Shown piece after piece: positions 1 through 7,123 of a stretch of DNA of 8,161 bases. The translations under genes were made by a program, and so were the position numbers. Within the stretch, counting starts at the first letter, position 1. Every line of letters starts with the position of its first letter. The notes under the pieces were generated by a model. It was given only the letters and a program-made list of their open reading frames with translations. It ran no database searches and was not told where the DNA came from. This stretch comes from Bacteroidales bacterium (GTDB taxonomy: Bacteria > Bacteroidota > Bacteroidia > Bacteroidales > GCA-2748055), in NCBI GenBank assembly GCA_029934875.1, contig JAOZLK010000174.1:1-8161 (forward strand). Reading direction: 5' to 3'.

Positions 1-180
1 TACCTGAAGGAGGTCCAGGATGGATACTTTGGCTTTTTCAAATCGCAAACCGAAATGAAGATCGTTGTAGTCGATACCAGTAAAATTGATTTCGTAAACA
101 GGGATTCTGACTACCAGCTTATCAAAAAAATTATCTTTGAAAGCAGCTTTAAACCCGGAATGAATATGCTAATTTTGTAA
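1..180 (+). CDS. Deoxynucleoside kinase, C-terminal fragment (probable)
   Basis: The reading frame is open from base 1 and ends at a TAA at 178-180, giving the last 59 residues of a protein that starts outside the window. The fragment begins YLKEVQDGYFGFF, then has a hydrophobic strand MKIVVVD, then IDFVNRDSDYQLI and a tail containing FKPGMN. This order resembles, from memory, the C-terminus of Bacteroidota deoxynucleoside kinases (P-loop dNK family). In those proteins a helix of the form YLxxxQExYxxF precedes a final beta strand and an aspartate followed by a DFVN-like segment. Such enzymes phosphorylate deoxynucleosides with ATP for dNTP salvage in the cytoplasm. The P-loop and substrate residues lie outside the window, so the family call rests on the tail alone. 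The lipoprotein gene follows 120 bases later in the same direction but probably has its own promoter. Another P-loop nucleotide kinase is the main alternative. Confidence 0.65.
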   Translation, partial: YLKEVQDGYFGFFKSQTEMKIVVVDTSKIDFVNRDSDYQLIKKIIFESSFKPGMNMLIL

Positions 181-199
181 CAAAGCAGGGGATTAGATG

Positions 200-217
200 T
201 ATATTTGTTTACTTTTG
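200..217 (+). promoter_or_regulatory. Candidate Bacteroidota promoter, two overlapping -7 elements
   Basis: Two matches to the Bacteroidota -7 consensus TAnnTTTG lie ten bases apart: TATATTTG at 200-207 and TACTTTTG at 210-217. A TTTG at 174-177, at the end of the upstream gene, could be the -33 element for the first, although the 22-base spacer is slightly longer than usual. The second has no evident -33 partner. Either would give an AT-rich leader of roughly 75-95 bases before the lipoprotein start at 301. The call rests on consensus match and position only. Confidence 0.5.
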
Positions 218-300
218 TCAAAAACATTAATTAAGTTTATACTTAGAAATATTTTTTTACCACTGAAACCATTAAATATTAAACCAATAACCAGATTGTT

Positions 301-2016
301 ATGAAAAACCTTAAAATCTCAACTGTTTTCTTTCTTGTTGCAGTTATTCTCAGTAGCTGTGGCGGAGTGAAAAAAATGGTCAAGGAGTCAGATACCGTTG
401 GGTATTCTGTTGACCCTACCGTACTCGTAATGCGCGGAGGAAATGTTGACGCAACCATTAGCGTGAAATATCCTGCCAAGTACTTTAACAAAAAAGCGAT
501 TGTTACTTTAACTCCGGTCCTTAAGTATGAAGGCGGTGAAAGAATAGGTGACCCACTTGTATTGCAGGGTGAGGATGTAACTGCGAACAACAAAGCCGTT
601 AGTTTCGATAACGGAGGTTCCGGCAGCCAGGAAATTAGTTTCCCCTATGAAGAGGCATATGTGGTTTCTGAACTTTATTACGATGTTGTTGCAAGCATTA
701 AAGACAAAGAGACACCAATTGGAACAATTAAGCTTGCTGATGGTGTTATCGCTACTGCTACCATGGTCTCCAAAAAAGCCAAATTGATTGCTTTCAGCGA
801 CCATTATAAGCAGATCGTACCTGAAGCTTACGAAGCTGACATCAAGTATGTGATCAACAGGGCTGATGTTCGCAAATCTGAGATGAAGAAAGAGGAGATC
901 GGTGGTTTGAATGAAACCATTCAGGCAGCTGATGCAAATGACAGGCTGAATTTGACAGGGATTGAGATTTCTGCCTATGCTTCTCCAGATGGAGAACTGG
1001 ACATTAACACCAGGCTTGCCGATCAGCGCCAGAAGACTGCTGAAAAGTACCTTGCTGGTCAACTGAAAAAATCTGACCTTGAAGTAGCAGATGAGCTGAT
1101 GACTATGCTCGCAACCCCAGAAGACTGGGAAGGCTTCAAAAAACTCATGGAAGCTTCTGACATACAGGACAAAGAGATGATTCTGAGAGTCCTCAGTATG
1201 CATTCAGACCCCGTTGTTCGCGAACAGGAGATCAAAAATCTCACCGCTGCCTTTGAGGTTATTGCCGAAGAGATTCTTCCCGAACTTAGAAGGTCTAAAT
1301 TCACTGTTAGCATGGAGAAGATTGGTTGGAGTGATGCCGAATTGACAGAATTATGGGGCAGCAATCCCGATACACTGGTTCTGGAGGAGCTTCTCTATAC
1401 TGCCACTCTTGTGGATGATAAAGAAAGCAAACTGGCCATCTATACAAAAGCCACACAGCTTGCTCCCAAATGTGTCCGTGCTCATAACAACCAGGGGGTT
1501 GTGCTTTTCAAGATGGGTAAAACTGAGGAAGCTACCGCTGCATTTGAGGCTGCAAAAGCACTGAAAGACCACGACAACATTAACAATAACCTGGGTGCTG
1601 TAGCACTGAAGGATGGTGATGTGGATGCTGCAAAAGAAGCTTTCACCGCTTCACTGGGAGCTGGAGACAAGGTTAATTACAACCTTGGTATTGTTAACAT
1701 CATTGAGGGTGACTATCAGGCTGCCATTAACTACTTCGGTAGTTCTCCATCTTACAATTTAGCTCTTGCTAAATATCTGAACGGAGATGCCGAAGGTGCC
1801 TGGAGAACTGCTGCGGATGTTGAAGAATCTCCTTACCGTTCATACCTGCTGGCCGTTATCGCCGCCAGCCAGGACAAAACTGATGCGGTTTATGAGAACC
1901 TGGAGAAAGCAGCTTTAACCTGCAAAGATCCCCAGTACATGAAAGACCATGCTAAGACTGACCTTGAATTTGCAAAACTTTGGAATGAGGCAGAATTCAA
2001 AGCCATTGTTGAGTAA
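301..2016 (+). CDS. Lipoprotein with divergent OmpA-like domain and C-terminal TPRs
   Basis: This 571-residue protein starts with a short lysine-containing stretch, a hydrophobic core and the lipobox ILSSC, so Cys20 is the expected lipidated residue. The residues after Cys20 (GGVKKM) lack the acidic surface-export signal seen in some Bacteroidota lipoproteins, so a periplasmic-facing outer-membrane location is inferred. Residues about 35-170 look beta-rich and unassigned. Residues about 216-255 resemble an OmpA-like strand and helix (ISAYASPDGELDIN, then LADQRQKTAEKYL). A helical insertion follows with EDWEGFKKLME and ILPELRRSKFTV, an arrangement I recall from Bacteroidota OmpA-like lipoproteins. 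Residues about 380-480 form degenerate TPRs (for example AHNNQGVVLFKMGKTEEA and NNLGAVALKDGDVDAA), and the protein ends in a conserved-looking FAKLWNEAEFKAI. The usual peptidoglycan-contacting Asp of OmpA domains is replaced in the ASPDG segment, while the later Arg is kept, so wall binding is uncertain. The role is unknown; an envelope scaffold is plausible. Stop is TAA, followed by a strong terminator. Confidence 0.93.
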   Translation: MKNLKISTVFFLVAVILSSCGGVKKMVKESDTVGYSVDPTVLVMRGGNVDATISVKYPAKYFNKKAIVTLTPVLKYEGGERIGDPLVLQGEDVTANNKAVSFDNGGSGSQEISFPYEEAYVVSELYYDVVASIKDKETPIGTIKLADGVIATATMVSKKAKLIAFSDHYKQIVPEAYEADIKYVINRADVRKSEMKKEEIGGLNETIQAADANDRLNLTGIEISAYASPDGELDINTRLADQRQKTAEKYLAGQLKKSDLEVADELMTMLATPEDWEGFKKLMEASDIQDKEMILRVLSMHSDPVVREQEIKNLTAAFEVIAEEILPELRRSKFTVSMEKIGWSDAELTELWGSNPDTLVLEELLYTATLVDDKESKLAIYTKATQLAPKCVRAHNNQGVVLFKMGKTEEATAAFEAAKALKDHDNINNNLGAVALKDGDVDAAKEAFTASLGAGDKVNYNLGIVNIIEGDYQAAINYFGSSPSYNLALAKYLNGDAEGAWRTAADVEESPYRSYLLAVIAASQDKTDAVYENLEKAALTCKDPQYMKDHAKTDLEFAKLWNEAEFKAIVE

Positions 2017-2040
2017 AACCTTAGGTTTATCGTAATACAG

Positions 2041-2077
2041 AAGAGAGTGTATCGAAAGGTACACTCTCTTTTTTTTA
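2041..2077 (+). terminator. Intrinsic terminator after the lipoprotein gene
   Basis: A perfect 11-bp stem pairs AAGAGAGTGTA (2041-2051) with TACACTCTCTT (2060-2070) around an 8-base loop, and a run of eight T residues spans 2069-2076. It lies 24 bases after the lipoprotein stop and has a U-tract only on the plus strand, so it serves the rightward transcript. Confidence 0.92.
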
Positions 2078-2092
2078 TATCCCCGCCCGTCG

Positions 2093-2122
2093 CTTAAAAG
2101 GATGCCTCAAAGGGCATCCTTT
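2093..2122 (-). terminator. Probable terminator of the minus-strand methyltransferase gene
   Basis: A perfect 10-bp stem pairs AAAGGATGCC (2097-2106) with GGCATCCTTT (2113-2122) around a 6-base loop. Read on the minus strand the hairpin runs directly into TTTTAAG, a short U-tract, while on the plus strand it is followed only by TTTATA. It lies 67 bases beyond the methyltransferase stop, so it probably ends the leftward transcript and may also back up the plus-strand terminator next to it. Confidence 0.6.
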
Positions 2123-2189
2123 ATAGGCTTCCGGTCAGGAATACAAAAAAACAGCAGGAAATTATACTCTCAGAGAAAAGGGAGGGGGA

Positions 2190-2720
2190 TTAGAGGGAGA
2201 GTTTGCGGAAGACTTCCCAGATAACGATCCCGGCAGCAACAGAAATGTTCAGCGAATGTTTGGTACCGTACTGTGGAATCTCAATGCAACGGTCACTCAG
2301 ATCCACAACCCGCTGATCCACCCCACGAATCTCATGACCCAGAACCAGGGCATACTTCTGATTTTCAGATAAGATGAGATTTTCAAGAGACTGGGCCCCT
2401 TCAGCTTGTTCCACCGAAAGAATCCTGTATCCCTCTTCCTTCAGTCCTTTTATTGCTGTAGCTGTATCTTCATGATATTCCCAGTGAACCGACTCTGTAG
2501 CACCCAGGGCTGTTTTGTGTATCTCCCGGTGAGGAGGAGTGGCACTTATTCCACATAGAAATATTCCCTCCACTCTGAAGGCATCAGCGGTTCTGAATAC
2601 CGAACCAATGTTATTCTGACTCCGGACATTATCCAGCACCACAACAACCGGAATCTTGCTGGATTCTTTAAATTCACCGACACTGAGGCGTTCAAGTTCC
2701 TCATTCAAAAGCTTTCTCAT
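2190..2720 (-). CDS. SpoU/TrmH-family RNA 2'-O-ribose methyltransferase
   Basis: The 176-residue protein carries the three SpoU/TrmH (SPOUT) motifs in order. Motif 1 is NNIGSVFRTADAF at about 36-48, with Arg43 in the catalytic position. Motif 2 is LGHEIRGVDQ at about 127-136. Motif 3 is IPQYGTKHSLNISVAAG at about 148-164, forming the knotted S-adenosylmethionine site. A TPPHREIHKTALGATES segment (61-77) matches, from memory, the Bacteroidota subgroup. Family members methylate the 2'-OH of a tRNA or rRNA nucleotide in the cytoplasm using SAM. The short length and absence of an N-terminal RNA-binding extension leave the target unresolved: tRNA G18 (TrmH), wobble position 34 (TrmL) or an rRNA site are all possible. 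The ATG start is supported because it leaves about 24 residues before the first beta strand. The gene is transcribed alone, diverging from sucC across 73 bases and converging on the lipoprotein gene. I see no clear -7 element for it. Stop is TAA. Confidence 0.94.
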   Translation of the reverse strand: MRKLLNEELERLSVGEFKESSKIPVVVVLDNVRSQNNIGSVFRTADAFRVEGIFLCGISATPPHREIHKTALGATESVHWEYHEDTATAIKGLKEEGYRILSVEQAEGAQSLENLILSENQKYALVLGHEIRGVDQRVVDLSDRCIEIPQYGTKHSLNISVAAGIVIWEVFRKLSL

Positions 2721-2758
2721 GACAGCTAATTTTAGGCGAATTTACTCAATATTATTGC

Positions 2759-2766
2759 TAATTTTG
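2759..2766 (+). promoter_or_regulatory. Candidate -7 promoter element for sucC
   Basis: TAATTTTG fits the Bacteroidota -7 consensus TAnnTTTG and ends 27 bases before the sucC ATG, which would give a leader of roughly 20 bases. No TTTG -33 box sits at the expected 19-21 base spacing upstream, so only half of the usual signal is present. Confidence 0.45.
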
Positions 2767-2793
2767 ATGAGTTGGACCTAACAACAAAGTATT

Positions 2794-3984
2794 ATGAACA
2801 TACATGAATTCCAGGGAAAGAAAATCTTGAAGCAATTTGGTGTTGCCATCCCTTCTGGCGCAGTGGCCCATACACCCGAAGAAGCTGTTGAGGCAGCCAA
2901 ACAAATCGGCACCGAAACCTGCTGCGACAGCTGGGCCGTAAAAGCCCAGATTCACGCTGGTGGACGAGGTAAAGGTGGAGGCGTTAAAATTGCAAAATCA
3001 TTGGATGAGGTTAAACAGTATGCAAGAGATATCCTGGGAATGAACCTGGTTACCCACCAGACAGGCCCTGAAGGAAAGGTGGTCCATAAGATCCTGATTG
3101 AACAGGGAATCTTCTATCCGGGGGTGTCTGAACCCCAGGAATTTTATATGAGTGTACTGCTCAACAGGGATACCGGAAAGAACATTATTATGTATTCCAC
3201 TGAAGGGGGTATGAATATCGAAACAGTTGCGGAAAATACGCCCCACCTGATTTTCAAAGAGGAAGTCGATCCGGCTGTAGGGATAATGCCCTTCCAGGCC
3301 CGGAGGATTGCTTTTAACCTGGGGCTGTCAGGTATTGCTTTCAAGGAGATGGTTAAATTCGTTTCGGCGCTCTACCTTGCCTATGAGAAATCCGACGCGT
3401 CTCTGTTTGAGATCAACCCGGTATTCAAGACCTCGGATAACCTCATTATGGCAGCCGATGCAAAGGTTAATATCGATGACAATGCACTATACCGGCATTC
3501 AGATTACGCTGCCATGCGCGATTTGAATGAAGAGGATCCAACTGAGGTGGAAGCAGGAAAATTCAACCTGAATTTTATTAAACTTGACGGGAACGTTGGA
3601 TGTATGGTCAATGGAGCGGGTCTTGCCATGGCCACCATGGATATTATCAAGCTATCTGGCGGAGAACCAGCCAATTTCCTTGATGTTGGTGGAACAGCCA
3701 ATGCCCAGACTGTAGAGGCCGGTTTTCGGATTATTTTAAAGGATCCGGCTGTGAAAGCCATTTTGATCAATATTTTTGGAGGAATAGTAAGGTGTGACCG
3801 GGTTGCCCAGGGAGTGGTTGATGCATATAAATCCATTGGTCAGATTGATGTGCCTGTGATTGTCAGGTTACAGGGAACCAATGCAGAGGAGGCTAAGGTC
3901 TTAATCGATAACTCGGGTCTGGAAGTTCATTCGGCCATAACACTCGATGAGGCAGCCTCGAAAGTAAAAGAGCTGGTACTCTAG
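2794..3984 (+). CDS. sucC: Succinyl-CoA ligase (ADP/GDP-forming) beta subunit
   Basis: The 396-residue product matches SucC along its length (E. coli SucC is 388). It would pair with the alpha subunit SucD to interconvert succinyl-CoA and succinate with nucleotide triphosphate formation in the cytoplasmic TCA pathway. The N-terminal ATP-grasp domain opens with [17 protein letters not shown] and carries the nucleotide loop [10 protein letters not shown] at 54-63. STEGGMNIE and the ENTPHLI segment follow. EINP at 206-209 and Asp222 supply the Asn208/Asp222 metal ligands with the same 14-residue spacing as E. coli Asn199/Asp213. The C-terminal CoA-ligase domain shows [11 protein letters not shown] from 269, [12 protein letters not shown], and [10 protein letters not shown] at 326-335. 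ATP or GTP preference cannot be read from this. All key residues are present. The start fits the family's N-terminus exactly; there is no Shine-Dalgarno, only an A-rich leader. No sucD gene is adjacent. The TAG stop overlaps the pyrF stop on the other strand. Confidence 0.98.
   Translation: MNIHEFQGKKILKQFGVAIPSGAVAHTPEEAVEAAKQIGTETCCDSWAVKAQIHAGGRGKGGGVKIAKSLDEVKQYARDILGMNLVTHQTGPEGKVVHKILIEQGIFYPGVSEPQEFYMSVLLNRDTGKNIIMYSTEGGMNIETVAENTPHLIFKEEVDPAVGIMPFQARRIAFNLGLSGIAFKEMVKFVSALYLAYEKSDASLFEINPVFKTSDNLIMAADAKVNIDDNALYRHSDYAAMRDLNEEDPTEVEAGKFNLNFIKLDGNVGCMVNGAGLAMATMDIIKLSGGEPANFLDVGGTANAQTVEAGFRIILKDPAVKAILINIFGGIVRCDRVAQGVVDAYKSIGQIDVPVIVRLQGTNAEEAKVLIDNSGLEVHSAITLDEAASKVKELVL
3981..3984. 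other. Shared CTAG palindrome: interlocked stop codons of sucC and pyrF
   Basis: The plus-strand sucC stop TAG occupies 3982-3984 and the minus-strand pyrF stop TAG occupies 3981-3983, so the two convergent genes overlap by the four-base palindrome CTAG. No room for a terminator exists between the genes, and the nearby sequence shows only weak hairpins with no good U-tract. Confidence 0.97.
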
Positions 3985-4811
3985 ATCAGGTTTTTCTCTT
4001 TCAGGGCAAGCTCCATCTGCTTCTGAAGTATGGAAGCCTCCTCGGCAGCAGCCTCTTCAAAGCGGTTGGTCCCGTCGGCATAAATAATGGACCTGCTGGC
4101 ATTTACCAGTAGACCACAGCGGTCGTTCATGCCATATTCAGCAACATCACTCAGACTTCCCCCCTGGCTGCCAACCCCCGGAACCAGTAAAAAATGCTCA
4201 GGAATCAGTTTCCTGATATTTCCAAGCTCTGTTGCCTTGGTTGCTCCCACCACATACATGATATTATTTACACTTCCCCACTTAGAAGAAGTAAGAATCA
4301 CCTGTTCATAAAGCTGATTACCCTCCCTTAGTTCAAGCTGCTCAAAGTCGGCCGATCCCTCATTAGAAGTAAGGGCCAACAAAATGGCCCATTTACCTTC
4401 CTCCTCAAGAAAGGGTGAAATGCTGTCATGGCCCATATAGGGTGACAGGGTTACGGCATCACAATCCAGTGTCTTAAAGAAAGCAGTGGCATACATACGG
4501 GAAGTATTTCCGATATCACCACGCTTGGCATCGGCGATAATAAAAATATCGGGGTGCTCTTTCCTTATATGGTTAATGGTCATCTCCAGACTCATCAGTC
4601 CGGCTGCTCCCATAGTTTCGTAAAAGGCAAGATTGGGTTTAAATGCAACCGCCAGGGATGCTGTAGCATCAACAATTCTCTTGTTAAACTCGAAGATGGG
4701 ATACTCAGAATCCAGTAACATTCTTGGAATCTTTTTGTAATCTGTATCCAGCCCCACACAAAGGAAACTCTTCTTTCGCTGAATATTCCTGAATAATTCT
4801 TCGGCATTCAT
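3981..4811 (-). CDS. pyrF: Orotidine 5'-phosphate decarboxylase
   Basis: The 276-residue product decarboxylates OMP to UMP, the last step of de novo pyrimidine synthesis in the cytoplasm. The signature [11 protein letters not shown] starts at 94, supplying the Asp94-Lys96-Asp99 catalytic group. The first TIM-barrel strand is FLCVGLDTD at 16-24, FKPN at 57-60 provides Lys58, and LTLSPYMG-like residues lie around 120-127. VPGVGSQGG (210-218) and NASRSIIYA (237-245) form the phosphate-binding end, with Arg240. The length and these motifs fit the longer type 2 PyrF group rather than the roughly 240-residue enterobacterial form. The start [20 protein letters not shown] leaves the usual short helix before strand 1. 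It is the last gene of the predicted operon, 34 bases after prfA. Its TAG stop overlaps the stop of sucC, so any transcript running past the end is antisense to sucC. Confidence 0.97.
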   Translation of the reverse strand: MNAEELFRNIQRKKSFLCVGLDTDYKKIPRMLLDSEYPIFEFNKRIVDATASLAVAFKPNLAFYETMGAAGLMSLEMTINHIRKEHPDIFIIADAKRGDIGNTSRMYATAFFKTLDCDAVTLSPYMGHDSISPFLEEEGKWAILLALTSNEGSADFEQLELREGNQLYEQVILTSSKWGSVNNIMYVVGATKATELGNIRKLIPEHFLLVPGVGSQGGSLSDVAEYGMNDRCGLLVNASRSIIYADGTNRFEEAAAEEASILQKQMELALKEKNLI

Positions 4812-4845
4812 GACTTATGCTTTAGATAAAAAGATTCAAACTTGA

Positions 4846-5934
4846 TTATCCCATACCACTCTCCTTCAGGCGCTCGGCATTCTCAGCCATCTGAAGCTTC
4901 TCAATTATCTCTTTCAGATCTCCGTTGATAATAGCCTGCAGGTTATAGAGTGTCAGGTTGATCCGATGATCAGTAACCCGGCCCTGGGAGTAGTTGTAGG
5001 TCCGGATTTTTGCTGAACGGTCACCCGACGACACCATGGTCTTGCGCTTGGACGAGATCTCATCCATGCGCTTCTGATACTCCAGGTTGTAGAGCCTGGT
5101 ACGCAGCTCCTTCATTGCTTTATCCAGGTTTTTTAACTGTGACTTTTCATCCTGGCATGTAACCACAATTCCGGTGGGAATGTGAGTCAGCCTGATGGCT
5201 GAATAAGTTGTATTTACCGATTGACCTCCAGGACCCGAAGAACAGTATGTGTCCTTCCTGATGTCCGCTTGTTTTACATCAATCTCAAAATCTTCTGCCT
5301 CGGGTAAAACAGCAACAGTTGCAGCAGAAGTATGTACCCGACCCTGGGTCTCGGTCTGGGGAACGCGCTGAACCCTGTGAACCCCTGATTCATACTTCAT
5401 GACACCGTATACACCGTTGCCGGTGACTTCCATAATAATTTCCTTAAAACCCCCTACGGTTCCTTCGGTTGAACTGCTTGTGGAGCATTTCCACTTTTTT
5501 GTTTCGAAATATTTGAGGTACATCCGGTAAAGGTCTCCAGCGAAAATACTGGCTTCATCGCCCCCGGTTCCAGCACGGATCTCGACTATTGCATTCTTCT
5601 CATCCTCAGGATCCTTAGGGATTAATAGAATTTGGATCTCTGCTTCCAGTGGGCCGAGCTGCCCGTGATATAGGTCCAGCTCCTCCTTGGCCATTTCCTT
5701 CATCTCATCATCAAGCTCCCCGGCCAGCATTTCTTTCGTGCTTTCAATGTTGCTTAGAATGTCCCGATAGAGCTCATAGGATTCAATAATGGGCTGAAGC
5801 TGCCTGTACTCACGAGTCAGCTTCACATACTTCTTCATATCGCTTATTACCGCTGGATCAGTAATAAGCTGCCCCACCTCCTCAAACCTGGCCTTGACAC
5901 CCTCCAGCCTGGATACTATCATATTCTCTGCCAT
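4846..5934 (-). CDS. prfA: Peptide chain release factor 1
   Basis: The 362-residue protein (E. coli RF1 is 360) recognises UAA and UAG in the ribosomal A site and triggers peptide release. An N-terminal coiled-coil-rich domain (about 1-110) is followed by [17 protein letters not shown]. The stop-recognition loop [17 protein letters not shown] has PQT at 192-194, the PxT type of RF1 and not the SPF type of RF2. The catalytic GGQ lies at 236-238 within [12 protein letters not shown], the glutamine being the residue normally methylated by PrmC. The proline before GGQ, where E. coli has alanine, is what I recall for Bacteroidota RF1. [20 protein letters not shown] follows in the C-terminal domain. 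The start [19 protein letters not shown] fits family N-termini; Met5 is a less likely alternative. The gene lies 17 bases after purM and 34 before pyrF, and itself ends in TAA. Confidence 0.98.
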   Translation of the reverse strand: MAENMIVSRLEGVKARFEEVGQLITDPAVISDMKKYVKLTREYRQLQPIIESYELYRDILSNIESTKEMLAGELDDEMKEMAKEELDLYHGQLGPLEAEIQILLIPKDPEDEKNAIVEIRAGTGGDEASIFAGDLYRMYLKYFETKKWKCSTSSSTEGTVGGFKEIIMEVTGNGVYGVMKYESGVHRVQRVPQTETQGRVHTSAATVAVLPEAEDFEIDVKQADIRKDTYCSSGPGGQSVNTTYSAIRLTHIPTGIVVTCQDEKSQLKNLDKAMKELRTRLYNLEYQKRMDEISSKRKTMVSSGDRSAKIRTYNYSQGRVTDHRINLTLYNLQAIINGDLKEIIEKLQMAENAERLKESGMG

Positions 5935-5951
5935 TCAACGCTTTTTATGCA

Positions 5952-7118
5952 CTAATATATAAACTCTCCCTCTGCCCCTTTGATGGTCAGTGTTTTCTTT
6001 TCCGAAGGCTCACACCTGCCAATCACCTTTCCATCAATCTTATACTTGCCAGCAATTTCGATAATACCCCTGGCACTTTCCTCATCGGTATATATCTCGA
6101 AACGATGCCCCATATTGAATACCTGGTACATTTCCTTCCAGGGCGTTCGCGACTCCTTCTGTATCATACTAAATAGTGGTGGTACTGGAAACAGTTCATC
6201 CTTGATTATATGGACTTTGTCTGCAAAATGCAAAACCTTGGTCTGAGCTCCTCCTGAACAATGTATCATCCCGCCTATGCTGCTCCTGTATTGTTCAATC
6301 ACCTCCCGGATCACAGGTGCATAGGTCCGGGTGGGAGAAAGAACCAGTTTCCCTGCATCAATTCCAAGCTCCTCAACCATACTGGTCAGGTTCCGGCTTC
6401 CGCTGTAAACCAGCGAATCTGGTATTTCAGGATCATAACTCTCGGGGTATAAGTCCGACAATGCACCCCCAAATACATCATGCCTTGCCGAGGTCAGTCC
6501 ATTACTTCCCATGCCTCCATTATAGGAATCTTCATAGCTGGATTGACCGGAAGACGAAAGTCCCACAATCACCTGCCCGGGTACAATATTGTTCTCTATA
6601 ATTTCATCCCTTCTTGATCGCGCCACTACCGTAGAGTCCACAATAATGGTTCTTACCAGGTCTCCCACATCTGCTGTTTCTCCTCCGGTGCTGTATACGG
6701 GGACACCCATATTGCGTAAATTCTCCAGAATCTCTTCAGTACCGTTTATAATAGCTGAGATAACCTCCCCCGGTATTTTATTTTTGTTCCTTCCAATGGT
6801 GGAGGACAGAAGGATATTCCCGGTGATTCCAACACAAAGCAAGTCATCAAGATTCATGACGATTGCATCCTGGGCAATCCCTTTCCAAACAGAGAGATCC
6901 CCTGTCTCTTTCCAATAAAGATAGGCCAGTGAGGATTTTGTCCCTGCCCCGTCCGCATGCATTACCATGCAATATTCAGGATCCCCGGTAAGCATATCCG
7001 GAATCACCTTGCAGAATGCATTGGGGAATAATCCCTTATTTACATTTTTAATTGCTTTGTGCACATCCTCCTTGCCGGAGGAGACACCACGCTGCAGATA
7101 GCGGGAGGAACTATTCAT
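5952..7118 (-). CDS. purM: Phosphoribosylformylglycinamidine cyclo-ligase (AIR synthase), Bacteroidota type
   Basis: The product (388 residues) belongs to the PurM/AIR synthase fold and is expected to convert FGAM plus ATP to aminoimidazole ribonucleotide in purine synthesis. The N-terminus RYLQRGVSSGKEDVHKAI leads to HADGAGTKSS (54-63), the counterpart of the DGVGTK ATP/metal loop. GIAQDAIVMNLDDLL (80-94) corresponds to the conserved G-x-D-x-V-A-M-x-V-N-D segment. GGETADVGD (145-153) corresponds to GGETAEMPG. Further conserved stretches are YNGGMGSNGLTSAR, LSPTRTYAPVI, MIHCSGGAQTK and VFNMGHRFEIY. The protein is about 40 residues longer than E. coli PurM (345) and the motif variants differ from it, but from memory they match the standard purM of Bacteroides and relatives. 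The start is chosen because it directly precedes the conserved RYLQRGVS and follows the upstream gene by 5 bases. Stop is TAG. A PurM-fold paralogue with another substrate is possible but less likely. Confidence 0.92.
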   Translation of the reverse strand: MNSSSRYLQRGVSSGKEDVHKAIKNVNKGLFPNAFCKVIPDMLTGDPEYCMVMHADGAGTKSSLAYLYWKETGDLSVWKGIAQDAIVMNLDDLLCVGITGNILLSSTIGRNKNKIPGEVISAIINGTEEILENLRNMGVPVYSTGGETADVGDLVRTIIVDSTVVARSRRDEIIENNIVPGQVIVGLSSSGQSSYEDSYNGGMGSNGLTSARHDVFGGALSDLYPESYDPEIPDSLVYSGSRNLTSMVEELGIDAGKLVLSPTRTYAPVIREVIEQYRSSIGGMIHCSGGAQTKVLHFADKVHIIKDELFPVPPLFSMIQKESRTPWKEMYQVFNMGHRFEIYTDEESARGIIEIAGKYKIDGKVIGRCEPSEKKTLTIKGAEGEFIY

Positions 7119-7123
7119 TAACT

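Noticed and set aside
7..58. A strong Shine-Dalgarno-like AAGGAGGT (7-14) five bases before an ATG (20-22) that opens a 12-codon frame.
   Set aside because: It lies inside the better-supported kinase-like reading frame, the peptide is only 12 residues, and the real genes here do not use Shine-Dalgarno sequences.
248..280. AATATTT/AAATATT inverted repeat in the lipoprotein leader.
   Set aside because: It is a 7-bp A-T-only pairing across a 19-base loop in a very AT-rich leader, so it is too weak to call a regulatory structure.
508..1203. A 231-codon minus-strand open frame opposite the lipoprotein gene.
   Set aside because: It is rich in Phe, Cys, His and Leu with no recognisable motif, and the sense frame has a lipobox, OmpA-like and TPR signatures.
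2016..2028. Small inverted repeat AAACC-TTA-GGTTT just after the lipoprotein stop.
   Set aside because: A 5-bp AT-rich stem with a 3-base loop is expected by chance, and the real terminator lies just downstream.
3504..3836. A 110-codon minus-strand open frame inside sucC.
   Set aside because: It is a shadow of the conserved SucC CoA-ligase domain, with low-complexity Ser/Pro-rich composition.
3966..3999. A possible terminator at the sucC/pyrF junction (AGAG..CTCT, and AAAGAG with CTCTTT further on).
   Set aside because: The stems are only 4-6 bp, the loops are poor, and the hairpin is not directly followed by a U-tract.
6589..6918. A 109-codon plus-strand open frame inside purM.
   Set aside because: It is an antisense shadow of a strongly conserved gene, with no start signal or family resemblance.
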